A stretch of 64,000 nt of DNA from Thalassospira lucentensis (GCF_011806425.1 NZ_JAATOV010000008.1:124001-188000), one strand, 5' to 3'. Positions 30,244 to 39,490 are shown, counted from the first letter of the stretch. Notes: a model not told the origin generated them from the sequence alone. A program made the numbers and translations.

Positions 30244-31419
30244 TTAGTCCCAGCTTAACGAACCACCGTTTTGGTATTCGATGACGCGGGTCTCAAAGAA
30301 GTTCTTTTCCTTCTTAAGGTCCATGGCCTCCGACATCCACGGGAACGGGTTTTCAACCTCGGCAAAGACCGGGGCAAGGCCAAGCTGACCACAACGGCGG
30401 TTGGCGATGAAATGCATATATTGCTCACACAATTGCGCATTCAGGCCAAGGAACCCGTTGGGCATGGTGTCGCGCCCATATGATGCCTCAAGCTCGGCGG
30501 CATCACGCAGCATGGTACGGATTTCATTTTGGAATTCCGTGGTCCACAGATGCGGGTTTTCGGCCTTGATCTGATTGATCACGTCGATGCCGAAATTAAG
30601 GTGGATGCTCTCGTCGCGCAGGATGTACTGATATTGCTCTGCAATGCCGACCATCTTGTTACGACGTCCAAGTGACAGGATCTGCGCAAAGCCGGTATAG
30701 AACCACATCCCTTCAAACACGACGTAAAAGGCGACCAGATCACGCAGAAAATCCTGATCACGTTCTGGGGTGCCCGTGGCGAAATTGGGATCATCCAGAT
30801 GCTTGGTATAGCGTAACGCCCACGCGGCTTTATCGGTGATGGACGGCACTTCGCGATACATGTTGAAAAGCTCTCCCTCATCCAGGCCAAGGCTTTCGAC
30901 AATGTATTGGAACGTATGGGTATGCACCGCTTCTTCAAAGGCCTGACGCAAAAGATACTGACGGCATTCCGGATTGGTCAGATGCCGATAGATCGCCAAG
31001 ACAATGTTATTGGCAACAAGGCTTTCTGACGCGGCAAAGAAACCCAGATTACGTTTAAGCATCCGGCGTTCATCCTCGGTCAATCCATCACGGGATTTCC
31101 AAAGGGCAATATCGGCCTGCATGGAAACTTCGGTCGGCATCCAGTGATTGTTGCACCCCGAAAGGTACTTTTCCCATGCCCAACCGTATTTCAGCGGCAA
31201 AAGCTGGTTCACATCTGCGCGTGAATTGATCATCGCCTTGTCACTGACGGTGACACGGGCCGCACCGCGATCAATGTCGCCCAGTCCGGTGGAGTCGGCA
31301 TCGCCGGCACCGGCACCGGCCCCACCATCAGTTGATGGCGGGACGGATGCCTCGGCATTGGCGGCGGGGGTGTTTTCGTTTTCAACCCAATCAAGCATGG
31401 TTTTCATTTCCGGTTTCAA
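30244..31419 (-). CDS. nrdB: Ribonucleotide reductase beta subunit, class Ic type (no radical tyrosine)
   Basis: A 391-residue ferritin-like R2 subunit. Predicted metal ligands are Glu132, Glu163, His166, Glu236, Glu270 and His273. The residue four after His166, where class Ia/Ib enzymes have the radical Tyr, is Phe170 (EEAVHTHTF). Ligand spacing is the same as I recall for the Chlamydia trachomatis class Ic R2 (31, 3, 4, 66, 34, 3), which uses a Mn/Fe cofactor. Tyr265 falls at the position of its electron-relay Tyr. The first 55 residues are a Gly/Ala-rich extension. It follows nrdA by 27 bases. Confidence 0.96.
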   Translation of the reverse strand: MKPEMKTMLDWVENENTPAANAEASVPPSTDGGAGAGAGDADSTGLGDIDRGAARVTVSDKAMINSRADVNQLLPLKYGWAWEKYLSGCNNHWMPTEVSMQADIALWKSRDGLTEDERRMLKRNLGFFAASESLVANNIVLAIYRHLTNPECRQYLLRQAFEEAVHTHTFQYIVESLGLDEGELFNMYREVPSITDKAAWALRYTKHLDDPNFATGTPERDQDFLRDLVAFYVVFEGMWFYTGFAQILSLGRRNKMVGIAEQYQYILRDESIHLNFGIDVINQIKAENPHLWTTEFQNEIRTMLRDAAELEASYGRDTMPNGFLGLNAQLCEQYMHFIANRRCGQLGLAPVFAEVENPFPWMSEAMDLKKEKNFFETRVIEYQNGGSLSWD

Positions 31420-31446
31420 AAGTGGTGTGCGCTGGGGTGGGGCGAT

Positions 31447-34446
31447 TTACTGGCATGCTTCGCATTCCGGATCGTCCAGCAAGCAGGCCTTGCCCCATGC
31501 CTGACCATCAGCAATGGGATCAACCACCGCTGCCGGACGTGCCGCAGGCGTGGCAGATGGCGACGGCGCGGGGACAGGCGACGGAGACGCCATTATGGGG
31601 GCGGCCGTTGCCGCCGGTGGCGCGGATGCAACGGTTGCGGTTGGGGATGGCGCTGCGGCTGCGGTCGCCGCTGGGGCATTGACCACGGCATTCAGGCGGC
31701 CATCGGTGCCTTTTAATGTTGATTTCTCGACATGGGTGGCGGCACTTGATCGCAGGTAATAGGTGGTTTTAAGGCCCCGCAACCACGCCAAACGATACAG
31801 GTCATCAAGCTTCTTGCCCGATGGGTTGGCGATATACAGGTTCAAAGACTGTGCCTGATCGAGCCATTTCTGACGGCGCGATGCCGCCTCAATCAGCCAG
31901 GATGAATCAAGCTCGAACGCTGTGGCGTAAAGCGCCTTAAGGTCATCGGGGATACGATCGATTTGACCGACACTGCCATCATAATATTTCAGATCGGAAA
32001 TCATGACCTCATCCCAAAGGCCGCGTTCTTTCAAATCATTGACAAGGGCGGCATTCACCACAGTGAAATCACCCGACATGTTCGATTTGACAAACAGGTT
32101 GCGATAAGACGGCTCAATCGATTGGCTGACACCGCAGATATTTGAAATCGTCGCGGTCGGGGCAATCGCCATGGTGTTGGAATTGCGCATGCCAATGGTT
32201 TTGACCCGTTCGCGCAAGGTCGCCCAATCTTGTCGCATGCTGCGATCAACATTGAATTCCGCACGGGTTTCTGCGAGCAGATCAAGGGAATCAATCGGAA
32301 GAATCCCGCGCGACCAAAGCGACCCGTCAAAGCTTTCATACCGGCCACGTTCAGACGCCAGATCGACCGATGCCGAAATGGCATTAAACGAAATCGCTTC
32401 CATGCTTTCATCGGCAAAGGCTACGGCCTCATCCGAGGCATAGGGAATTTTCATCTTCTGCAACGCATCCTGAAAACCCATCAATCCAAGGCCAACAGGA
32501 CGGTGACGCAGGTTCGCGTAACGGGCTTCCGGGATCGTATAGAAGTTAATATCAATCACGTTATCAAGCATGCGCATCGCGGTTTTAACCGTTTTTGCCA
32601 GCTTGTCCTGATCAATACCGTTTTCGGTGACATGTGCCGCCAAATTGATCGAACCAAGGTTACACACCGCAACTTCATCGGCAGATGTGTTAAGCGTGAT
32701 TTCGGTACACAGGTTGGATGAATGCACCACCCCACGATGCCCCTGCGGGGATCGGATGTTGCACGGGTCCTTAAACGTGATCCAAGGATGCCCGGTTTCA
32801 AACAGCATGGTCAGCATGCGCCGCCAAAGATCAACCGCGCGCACGGTTTTATAATTGGCGATTTTGCCGGTTTTGGCCTGTTCTTCGTATGCTTCATACG
32901 CTGCCTTGAACTTCGGCCCATACAGGTCATGAAGGTCGGGTGTGTCATCGGGCGAAAACAGGGTCCAAGGCCCATCGGCGATCACGCGTTCCATAAACAG
33001 GTCCGGCACCCAGTTGGCCGTGTTCATGTCATGGGTACGGCGGCGGTCATCGCCGGTGTTTTTGCGAAGGTCCAGAAACTCCTCGATGTCGATGTGCCAT
33101 GTCTCAAGATAGGCACAAACAGCGCCCTTGCGCTTGCCCCCCTGATTAACCGCAATCGCCGTATCATTGGCGACTTTAAGGAACGGCACCACGCCCTGAC
33201 TTTCGCCGTTGGTCCCCTTGATATGCGCACCAAGTCCGCGAACCGGGGTCCAGTCATTGCCAAGGCCACCGGAATATTTCGCCAAAAGCGCGTTGTCCTT
33301 AACCGCTTTAAAGATGCCATCAAGGTCATCGGGAACGGTGGTTAAGAAACAAGATGAAAGCTGCGGGCGGCAGGTACCCGCATTAAACAAGGTCGGGGTT
33401 GATGCCATGAAAGAGAATGTCGAAAGCTGATCATAAAATTCAATCGCCTTGGCTTCGCGGTCGACTTCACGGATGGCAAGACCCATGGCAACGCGCATAA
33501 AGAACGCTTGCGGCAGTTCAAACCGCGCCCCTTTGACATGCAGGAAATAACGATCATAAAGCGTTTGAAGGCCGAGATACTGGAAGTTAAGATCACGCTC
33601 AGGGCGAAGGGCAGCGGTTATCTTTTTCAGATCAAACCGTGCCAATTCGCCGTCAATCAACCCGGCCTTGATCCCGGCCTTAAGTGCGGCGGGGAAATAG
33701 GTCGCATACCGGTCGCTCATTTCTGCTTGGGTTGCCTGTTCTGGCTGGCCAGCAACAAAGCTAAGGGCCTCGGCGCGCATTTTATCAAGCAGAAGGCGCG
33801 CACTGACAAAGGCATAGTTTGGTTCGCGCTCAACCAGCGTTCGGGCCGCCATGATGGGGGCCAAGGCCAATTCGCCTGTGGTGACGCCATCATACAGGTT
33901 GCGACGGGTTTCCTCAAAAATCGGGTCGCCACTGACACTTTCAAGGTCGCCGCAGGCCTCTGCAATCACGGTATGCAGTCGGTCGAAATCAAGCGGTGCC
34001 TTGCTGCCATCGGGCTGGGTGACATTGATGTGGGGGGCGTCGGGCTTTTTCTTTTTCTTACGTGCTTCAAGCTTGGCGCGTTCGCGGGCGCGGTCTTCGC
34101 GATACAGCACATAGGCGCGCGCGACCTTGTGATGTTCGCTGCGCATCAGGGCCAGTTCAACTTGATCCTGAATATCTTCGATTTGAAGAGGGCGACCGGG
34201 TGAAGTCCGGCGCAAAAGTGTGCTGGCAATTTGTTCCGCCAGCGTATCGACAATATCATGCACCCGGTGCGATCCGGATGCTGTTTCGCCTTCGGCCGCC
34301 AAAAAGGCCTTGGTCAGTGCGGTTTTGATCTTGGCCGGATCGAATGCGGTAACCGATCCGTTGCGACGAATAACCTGATGAATGGTTTCGGATGATGGCG
34401 TTGCTTCGGACGCAGTTGCGCGATCCGCTTCAAGCGTTGCAGACAT
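31447..34446 (-). CDS. nrdA: Ribonucleotide reductase alpha subunit with two ATP-cone regions
   Basis: A 999-residue catalytic subunit (long for the family) reducing ribonucleotides with NrdB. An N-terminal ATP cone (about 22-122, from IRRNGSVTAFD) is followed by a second cone-like region (about 137-225). The barrel has SSCFLTTVPDDLDGI, the SNLCTEITLN catalytic Asn-Cys-Glu and VCNLGSINLAAH. An Ala/Pro/Ser-rich linker of over 50 residues precedes the C-terminal CEAC redox tail. ATG at 34446 is preferred over an upstream frame opening at 34536. Its mRNA leader carries a cobalamin riboswitch and a hairpin over the ribosome site. Confidence 0.96.
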   Translation of the reverse strand: MSATLEADRATASEATPSSETIHQVIRRNGSVTAFDPAKIKTALTKAFLAAEGETASGSHRVHDIVDTLAEQIASTLLRRTSPGRPLQIEDIQDQVELALMRSEHHKVARAYVLYREDRARERAKLEARKKKKKPDAPHINVTQPDGSKAPLDFDRLHTVIAEACGDLESVSGDPIFEETRRNLYDGVTTGELALAPIMAARTLVEREPNYAFVSARLLLDKMRAEALSFVAGQPEQATQAEMSDRYATYFPAALKAGIKAGLIDGELARFDLKKITAALRPERDLNFQYLGLQTLYDRYFLHVKGARFELPQAFFMRVAMGLAIREVDREAKAIEFYDQLSTFSFMASTPTLFNAGTCRPQLSSCFLTTVPDDLDGIFKAVKDNALLAKYSGGLGNDWTPVRGLGAHIKGTNGESQGVVPFLKVANDTAIAVNQGGKRKGAVCAYLETWHIDIEEFLDLRKNTGDDRRRTHDMNTANWVPDLFMERVIADGPWTLFSPDDTPDLHDLYGPKFKAAYEAYEEQAKTGKIANYKTVRAVDLWRRMLTMLFETGHPWITFKDPCNIRSPQGHRGVVHSSNLCTEITLNTSADEVAVCNLGSINLAAHVTENGIDQDKLAKTVKTAMRMLDNVIDINFYTIPEARYANLRHRPVGLGLMGFQDALQKMKIPYASDEAVAFADESMEAISFNAISASVDLASERGRYESFDGSLWSRGILPIDSLDLLAETRAEFNVDRSMRQDWATLRERVKTIGMRNSNTMAIAPTATISNICGVSQSIEPSYRNLFVKSNMSGDFTVVNAALVNDLKERGLWDEVMISDLKYYDGSVGQIDRIPDDLKALYATAFELDSSWLIEAASRRQKWLDQAQSLNLYIANPSGKKLDDLYRLAWLRGLKTTYYLRSSAATHVEKSTLKGTDGRLNAVVNAPAATAAAAPSPTATVASAPPAATAAPIMASPSPVPAPSPSATPAARPAAVVDPIADGQAWGKACLLDDPECEACQ

Positions 34447-34453
34447 ATTCTTG

Positions 34454-34474
34454 TGCCCCAATTCGTTGGGGGCA
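34454..34474 (-). promoter_or_regulatory. Hairpin sequestering the nrdA ribosome-binding site
   Basis: On the minus strand TGCCCCCAA pairs with TTGGGGCA across a CGAA loop with one bulged C. The GGGG (complement of 34456-34459) is the only Shine-Dalgarno-like sequence before ATG 34446. This is a plausible translational expression platform for the riboswitch. Confidence 0.6.
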
Positions 34475-34570
34475 AAGGCCAAACGGAGGCATGCAGGGAT
34501 GGATGGCGTATAGACGCCAGATCGCCAGCACTCCACCGGGACACCCCGCCCGTGAATGTTAACTCGTGCT

Positions 34571-34755
34571 CACGGCAGGTCTCCTGGCTTACGGCTATGG
34601 CGCTTTCATCCGGCCTTCCCGAAACAGTTCTGCTTCAGTGACCATAGTTGGATGCAAGCTCGCCGCTTACAGTTGCGGGGGCAGCTTCGGCATTATTTTG
34701 CAGGGCAAAATGCACCGAATTCCCTCTTAGCCTTCGCATGAAACGAAGGACCGTG
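34571..34755 (-). promoter_or_regulatory. Cobalamin (B12) riboswitch upstream of nrdA
   Basis: On the minus strand the conserved core occurs in order: CCTTCG...CGAAGG (P2), AAGAGGGAATTCGGTG, GCCGAAGCTGCCCCCGCAACTG, TAAGCGGCGAGC, GGTCACTG, TTTCGGGAAGGCCGG, and the B12 box AGCCAGGAGACCTGCC. The outer P1 helix closes as CACGG (34755-34751) with CCGTG (34575-34571). It ends about 125 bases before the nrdA start, so B12 binding is expected to lower nrdAB expression. Known riboswitches of this class do this for B12-independent reductases. Confidence 0.97.
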
Positions 34756-34756
34756 A

Positions 34757-34803
34757 TGTCTATATGTTGCGATCTGTTGGGGTGTTTCGTCAATATATAT
34801 GTT
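34757..34803 (-). promoter_or_regulatory. Candidate pair of NrdR boxes in the nrdA promoter
   Basis: Two AT-centred sites just upstream of the riboswitch, TGTCTATATGTTGC (34757-34770) and GTCAATATATATGTTT (34789-34804), resemble the NrdR consensus and are about 32 bases apart, near the usual spacing of paired boxes. Matches are imperfect and the AT repeats make alignment ambiguous. The nrdA promoter probably lies in this stretch. Confidence 0.35.
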
Positions 34804-34873
34804 TTCTTGACAGGATTTGACGCATGCTTTGAAAAACCGCGAAGCCAAGAAATTCTGCGAAAACGGGAAGCGT

Positions 34874-34905
34874 AAAAAAATGGCGGCCCCTTTTGAGGGG
34901 CCGCC
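34874..34905 (-). terminator. Intrinsic terminator of phoH
   Basis: A perfect 9-bp GC stem (34882-34890 with 34897-34905) has a 6-base loop and is followed on the minus strand by ATTTTTTT. It lies 31 bases after the phoH stop and insulates phoH from nrdA. Confidence 0.92.
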
Positions 34906-34936
34906 TGTTTTCTTCTTTGGTTTGCTCGGTCGGACC

Positions 34937-35692
34937 TTAAAGAACGGTCAGCATGCTCGCCACCAGCGGGTGACGGACAATGTCCTTGTCGCGCAGGCGG
35001 ACACAGGCAATGTCATCGACATTTTCAAGACGATCGGACATTTCCGAAAGACCCGACATTTCCGGCAAAAGGTCGGTCTGGTCCGGATCGCCCGTCAGGA
35101 TCATGGTCGCATTCCAGCCAAGGCGGGTGACCAGCATTTTAAGCTGCCCATAGGTGCAGTTTTGCGCCTCATCAATCACAACAAACGCATTGTTCAATGT
35201 ACGACCGCGCATATAGCCAATCGGCGCGATTTCAATCGTCCCGTCCGAGATATAGGTGCGAAGCCGCTTGGTCCCCAATCGATCATTCAGCGCATCATAA
35301 AGCGGGCGCAGATACGGGGCCATTTTGGCTTCGACGTCGCCGGGCAAGAACCCGATATTTTCACCGGCCTCAACCGCGGGGCGGGCCAGAACGATGCGGG
35401 CAATTTCCCCTTTATCAAGCGCTTCGACCGCCTTGGATACCGCGATATAGGTTTTCCCCGTTCCCGCCGGGCCCAATGCTAGGACGAGGTTAAAGTTATC
35501 AATTGCCTCCATCAAGGCTGCTTGGTTTTCACTTTTTGGCCGAATATGACGGCGGAAGCTTTGATCGCGTTGTCCTTTTTCCGCTGAAGTTTCAAGTGGG
35601 TGCCAATCTGCGTTCTTTTCATCAAACAGCTCATGGACATTGGTGTCTGACTGTTGCGGACGATTACGACGGCGTGCTGCGCGTTTACCCAT
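34937..35692 (-). CDS. PhoH family ATPase
   Basis: A 251-residue PhoH-like protein, a P-loop ATPase of the helicase superfamily 1 type with predicted RNA-related activity. Walker A GPAGTGKTYIAV, Walker B VVIDEAQN and LTGDPDQTDLLP are intact; FLPGDVEAKMAPYLRPLYDAL is characteristic of the family. A basic N-terminal segment (GKRAARRRNRP) precedes it. ATG at 35692 has GAGGTG six bases ahead. It stands alone, without the miaB/ybeY neighbours of the other phoH paralogue. Its leader holds a terminator hairpin directly before the ribosome site. Confidence 0.93.
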   Translation of the reverse strand: MGKRAARRRNRPQQSDTNVHELFDEKNADWHPLETSAEKGQRDQSFRRHIRPKSENQAALMEAIDNFNLVLALGPAGTGKTYIAVSKAVEALDKGEIARIVLARPAVEAGENIGFLPGDVEAKMAPYLRPLYDALNDRLGTKRLRTYISDGTIEIAPIGYMRGRTLNNAFVVIDEAQNCTYGQLKMLVTRLGWNATMILTGDPDQTDLLPEMSGLSEMSDRLENVDDIACVRLRDKDIVRHPLVASMLTVL

Positions 35693-35716
35693 TATGATCA
35701 CCTCATCAAGTGTGCC

Positions 35717-35755
35717 AAAAAAGCAAAACGCGCCGTTCCATCATGGAAGGGCGCG
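35717..35755 (-). terminator. Terminator/attenuator in the phoH leader
   Basis: CGCGCC-GGCGCG arms (35729-35734 and 35750-35755) enclose a TTCCA-TGGAA inner stem with one G-G mismatch and a TCA loop. On the minus strand it is followed by TTTTGCTTTTTT. It ends 12 bases before the phoH ribosome site, leaving no room for a promoter in between. Confidence 0.75.
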
Positions 35756-35789
35756 CATTCAATTTTAATATTCAGATGGAAGTGGCGGT

Positions 35790-35890
35790 AGGAGTTTCCG
35801 CCGGACACATCATGTTGCATGTGCGATCCGGGGGGCGAAAATTCTCGTTTTACGACGCTGTTTTGCGGCACTCGGGAACTCCTCCTTGCG
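35790..35890 (-). ncRNA. Candidate structured leader RNA upstream of phoH
   Basis: An outer helix (AGGAGTTTCC 35790-35799 with GGAACTCCT 35875-35883, one bulge) encloses a strong hairpin (CCGGACACAT 35801-35810 with ATGTG-CGA-TCCGG 35819-35831). On the minus strand it precedes the attenuator-like terminator and phoH. It could be a cis-acting leader or a small RNA. I match it to no known family. The rest of the 35756-36031 gap shows nothing else clear. Confidence 0.5.
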
Positions 35891-36031
35891 GTCTACGTGT
35901 TGACCGTTAATTGGAATCGTACCCCCATATGCAGTGTCTTGTCACGGTTTTTTGTATGATGAAAGTTCCATGAAATTGGAAACTGAGTCTTTTCATATGC
36001 TTATCTTGCAGGTGCGAAGGGATTTTTTTGT

Positions 36032-37270
36032 TCAACCATGCGGTTTGGATGTTGTGTCACGCGGTAGGGCGCTACTGATCAGCCAGCCAAGGATCAAAAA
36101 CAGCATCGATGTAACGAGGCACCCAACCAACCCGCCATAAACATACGCCACCCCCGAAAGGACGGTCCCCGTCAGGCGCCCGATGGCATTGGACATGTAA
36201 TAGAACCCAACATTCATCGCGACCTTATCCCCATCGGCATAGGCCAGGATCAAATAAGAATGCAGCGATGAATTGACCGCAAAGACAACGCCAAACACCA
36301 ACAACCCCGCCAGAACCGCAATTTCCGGTGCAATGTTCTGATAAACTGCCAGAGCAATCAGGCCCGTGACAAGGATCAGGGCAAAAATCCAAACCCGCGC
36401 AGTTCGGCCATCGGGTTCATTGCTTTGTGCACGCAGCATCTTGGGCGCAATCGCTTGGATCAGGCCATATCCAATCACCCAGGCGGCCATGTAACTGCCG
36501 ACCTCAATATGGCCCCATCCCAGTTCGGATGCCAAAAACACCGGCAACCCGACAACAAACCAAATATCGCGCGACCCAAACAAAAACAGCCGTGCCGCAG
36601 ACAGGACATTGATCTTGCGGTCCTTGGAAAAGACATCGCGAAACTTTGCTTTGGCCGCGTTTGATGCCGGGACCATTGCATCGCCAAGCGAAAGCCCAAC
36701 CGCAATCAATGTAATCGCAAGTCCACCCGCCATGGCCAAAAGTGCGCCGGAAAACCCCAGCCATGCCAAAAGCGCACCGCCCATAAAGAACCCGATGCCC
36801 TTAAGCGCGTTTTTCGATCCGGTCAAAAGCGCGACCCAGCGAAACAGTGCGCCCTTGGCATCGGCGGGGACAAGCACCTTAATCGCCGATTTGCTCGACA
36901 TTTTGGTCAGGTCCTTGGCAACACCTGATGCCGCCTGAAGCCCCATCACATAGGCCACCGAAACAGCCGCCAGCCAATCGGGATTGGTCAGCGAAAGGGC
37001 GCAAAGCGACGCGATCTGCAAAATCAAACCGGCATAAAGTGTAAAGCGCAATCCGTGCCGCTGCGCGATCCACCCGCCCATCAAATTGGTGACGATGCCC
37101 GCCACTTCGTAAAGAACAAACAACAGCGCGATTTCAAACGCGGAATAGCCAAGTGCATGAAAATGCAACAGGACCAGCATCCGAAGCGCCCCATCGGTCA
37201 GGGTAAACCCCCAATAGGCCCCGGTGACCAAGGCATAATTTCGGATTGCCGGTGTGATTGCCGCTGTCAT
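36032..37270 (-). CDS. arsJ: Organoarsenical efflux MFS transporter ArsJ
   Basis: A 412-residue, 12-TM major facilitator protein. It matches the ArsJ type: YWGFTLTDGALRMLVLLHFHALGYS at the N-terminus, AASGVAKDLTKMSSKSAIK, and SSLHSYLILAYADGDKVAMNVGFYYMSNA near the C-terminus. ArsJ exports 1-arseno-3-phosphoglycerate made from arsenate by the GAPDH encoded immediately upstream (14 bases). It is the last gene of an arsR-acr3-gap-arsJ operon. Confidence 0.92.
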   Translation of the reverse strand: MTAAITPAIRNYALVTGAYWGFTLTDGALRMLVLLHFHALGYSAFEIALLFVLYEVAGIVTNLMGGWIAQRHGLRFTLYAGLILQIASLCALSLTNPDWLAAVSVAYVMGLQAASGVAKDLTKMSSKSAIKVLVPADAKGALFRWVALLTGSKNALKGIGFFMGGALLAWLGFSGALLAMAGGLAITLIAVGLSLGDAMVPASNAAKAKFRDVFSKDRKINVLSAARLFLFGSRDIWFVVGLPVFLASELGWGHIEVGSYMAAWVIGYGLIQAIAPKMLRAQSNEPDGRTARVWIFALILVTGLIALAVYQNIAPEIAVLAGLLVFGVVFAVNSSLHSYLILAYADGDKVAMNVGFYYMSNAIGRLTGTVLSGVAYVYGGLVGCLVTSMLFLILGWLISSALPRDTTSKPHG

Positions 37271-37284
37271 GATTTACGGCCCGA

Positions 37285-38328
37285 TCATGCGGTTGCGATG
37301 CGGGGGGTGCCGGGCAGGCTTTTGGCAACCTTGGCCGCAAGGTCCACCATCCGGCTGACATAACCCCATTCATTGTCATACCACGCCAGAATTTTGACCT
37401 GACGCTTGTCGATCACCATGGTCGATCCGCCGTCAATGATCGCAGACCGTGGATCATTCAGATAATCCGCACTGACCAGCGGGCGGTCTTCATATCCCAA
37501 AATACCGGCCAGATAGGTTTCTGATGCCGCACGCAGCAATTGATTGACCGTATCGGCATCCGTATCAACGCCGACTTCAAACACGCAATCGGTCAGCGAC
37601 GCATTCAAAAGCGGTACCCGCACCGCAACCCCGTTTAGCTTGCCGGCAAGTTCGGGGTAAATCATCGTGATTGCGGTGGCCGAACCGGTGCTGGTCGGAA
37701 TCAGCGATTGCAGGCAAGACCGCGCACGGCGCAAATCCGAATGCGGGGCATCTACAATCGTCTGGGTATTGGTGACATCATGAATCGTCGTGATCGCCCC
37801 ATGTTTGATGCCCAGCTTTTCGTGGATCACCTTCACCACTGGGGCCAGGCAATTGGTCGTGCAGCTGGCTGCAGTCAGTAAATGGGTGTTTTGCGGATCA
37901 TAAAGATCATCATTCACGCCATAAACGATGTTAAGCGCGCCGTCCTTGACCGGTGCGGCAACAATGACCTTTTGAACGCCGTTATCAAAATACGGGGCCA
38001 GTGTTTCGGGCGTTTTAAACTTGCCTGTGCATTCCAACACAATGTCACAGCCAAGTGCAGCCCAATCGGTATCGCCCGGTTTTGGGTTGTCGCTAAACGA
38101 TATGTGCTGGGATTGATCAATCACCACCTGTTCGTCGATGCATTCAACCTGCTGGGGCCACCGGCCATGGACCGAATCAAATTCCAAAAGATGGGCGGCG
38201 GTTTTCGCCCCGCCCTTGATTTCGTTGATATGGACAAATTCAAGATCCGGGTGCCCAAACCCCGCACGCAGGGCCAACCGCCCCATGCGGCCAAAACCAT
38301 TAATGCCAATGCGTGTTTTTTGGGTCAT
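37285..38328 (-). CDS. gap: ArsJ-associated glyceraldehyde-3-phosphate dehydrogenase
   Basis: A 347-residue GAPDH with NAD-binding [16 protein letters not shown], catalytic Cys156 (SCTTN) and His183. In arsenic operons this enzyme uses arsenate in place of phosphate to form 1-arseno-3-phosphoglycerate, which ArsJ exports. Its start overlaps the ACR3 stop by 4 bases (ATGA), indicating translational coupling. No other glycolytic gene is nearby, consistent with a dedicated arsenate role. Confidence 0.93.
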   Translation of the reverse strand: MTQKTRIGINGFGRMGRLALRAGFGHPDLEFVHINEIKGGAKTAAHLLEFDSVHGRWPQQVECIDEQVVIDQSQHISFSDNPKPGDTDWAALGCDIVLECTGKFKTPETLAPYFDNGVQKVIVAAPVKDGALNIVYGVNDDLYDPQNTHLLTAASCTTNCLAPVVKVIHEKLGIKHGAITTIHDVTNTQTIVDAPHSDLRRARSCLQSLIPTSTGSATAITMIYPELAGKLNGVAVRVPLLNASLTDCVFEVGVDTDADTVNQLLRAASETYLAGILGYEDRPLVSADYLNDPRSAIIDGGSTMVIDKRQVKILAWYDNEWGYVSRMVDLAAKVAKSLPGTPRIATA

Positions 38329-39434
38329 TTCGATCCCCCGGAACGATGTGCGGTAGGGTGTGCGGACGCATCAAACCAGTGACGTGACCGGTTGGCGATC
38401 GCCACCAGCGACAACATCACCGGGACTTCGACCAACACACCAACCACCGTCGCCAGTGCCGCACCCGATGAAAACCCAAACAGGCCGATGGCGGTGGCAA
38501 CGGCCAATTCAAAGAAGTTCGACGCGCCAATCATCGCCGACGGGGCGGCGATTTTATGCGAAACGCCCAGAATTTTGTTCGCCCCATAGGCAAGTGCGGC
38601 AATGAAATAGGTCTGCAAAATAATCGGCACCGCCAGCAACACAATGATCACCGGCTGGGCCAATATTTGCTGCCCCTGAAAGGCAAACAACAAAACAAGG
38701 GTCGCCAAAAGCGCGATCATGGAAACCGGTTTAAGCTTGGCATCAAACCGTTCGAACGCGGCCAATCCCTTTGCCATCACCATACGGCGCAACATCTGGC
38801 CAATGATGACGGGGATCACGATAAATGCCACCACCGAAATCGTCAGCGTTTCCCACGGAATGGTAATTGCCGAAAGGCCCAGCAAAAGGGCTACAATCGG
38901 CGCAAAGGCGAAAATCATGATCGTGTCGTTTAGCGCGACTTGGCTCAGCGTGAAATTGGCATCGCCCTTGGTCAAATGTGACCAGACAAACACCATCGCC
39001 GTGCAGGGGGCCGCCCCCAAAAGGATCAAACCGGCGATATAGCTTTCAATTTCTGCTTCGGGCAAAAACGGGCGGAACAAAACCCCGATAAACAACCACC
39101 CAAGGGCGGCCATGGTGAACGGTTTGATCAACCAGTTCACGCCCAGCGTCACGCCAATGCCGCGCCATTGCTTTCCAACTTCATGAAGGGCCTTAAAATC
39201 CACCTTCATCAGCATCGGCACAATCATCAACCAGATCAAAACCGTCACGGGCAGATTGATCTCATAGGCGGTCAGATTGCCAATCGCCTGAAACAGGTCG
39301 GGCAAAAACTCACCCAGCGTAATGCCAACAATGATGCTGCTCGCGACCCACACGGTCAGGAAACGTTCAAAAACGCCCATCGGGGATGCCTTGCTGGCCT
39401 CTTGGTCAGATGCGCTTGGGGTGTTTGGGTTCAT
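38325..39434 (-). CDS. ACR3 family arsenite efflux transporter
   Basis: A 369-residue, about ten-TM arsenite exporter. ACR3 hallmarks include [33 protein letters not shown], carrying the conserved TM4 cysteine, and [23 protein letters not shown] chose the start at ATG 39434; the frame continues 47 codons upstream without homology. It lies 56 bases after arsR and overlaps gap by 4 bases. It removes As(III), while gap-arsJ handle As(V); no arsenate reductase gene is present in the operon. Confidence 0.94.
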   Translation of the reverse strand: MNPNTPSASDQEASKASPMGVFERFLTVWVASSIIVGITLGEFLPDLFQAIGNLTAYEINLPVTVLIWLMIVPMLMKVDFKALHEVGKQWRGIGVTLGVNWLIKPFTMAALGWLFIGVLFRPFLPEAEIESYIAGLILLGAAPCTAMVFVWSHLTKGDANFTLSQVALNDTIMIFAFAPIVALLLGLSAITIPWETLTISVVAFIVIPVIIGQMLRRMVMAKGLAAFERFDAKLKPVSMIALLATLVLLFAFQGQQILAQPVIIVLLAVPIILQTYFIAALAYGANKILGVSHKIAAPSAMIGASNFFELAVATAIGLFGFSSGAALATVVGVLVEVPVMLSLVAIANRSRHWFDASAHPTAHRSGGSK

Positions 39435-39490
39435 TTTGGCCGATCCCTGTTCATCAAAATGGCGCTGTGTTGCTCGCACCCCAAAGGCCA

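Noticed and set aside
33508..34203. Plus-strand open frame of 231 codons
   Set aside because: It is antisense to the N-terminal part of nrdA; no ribosome site or domain.
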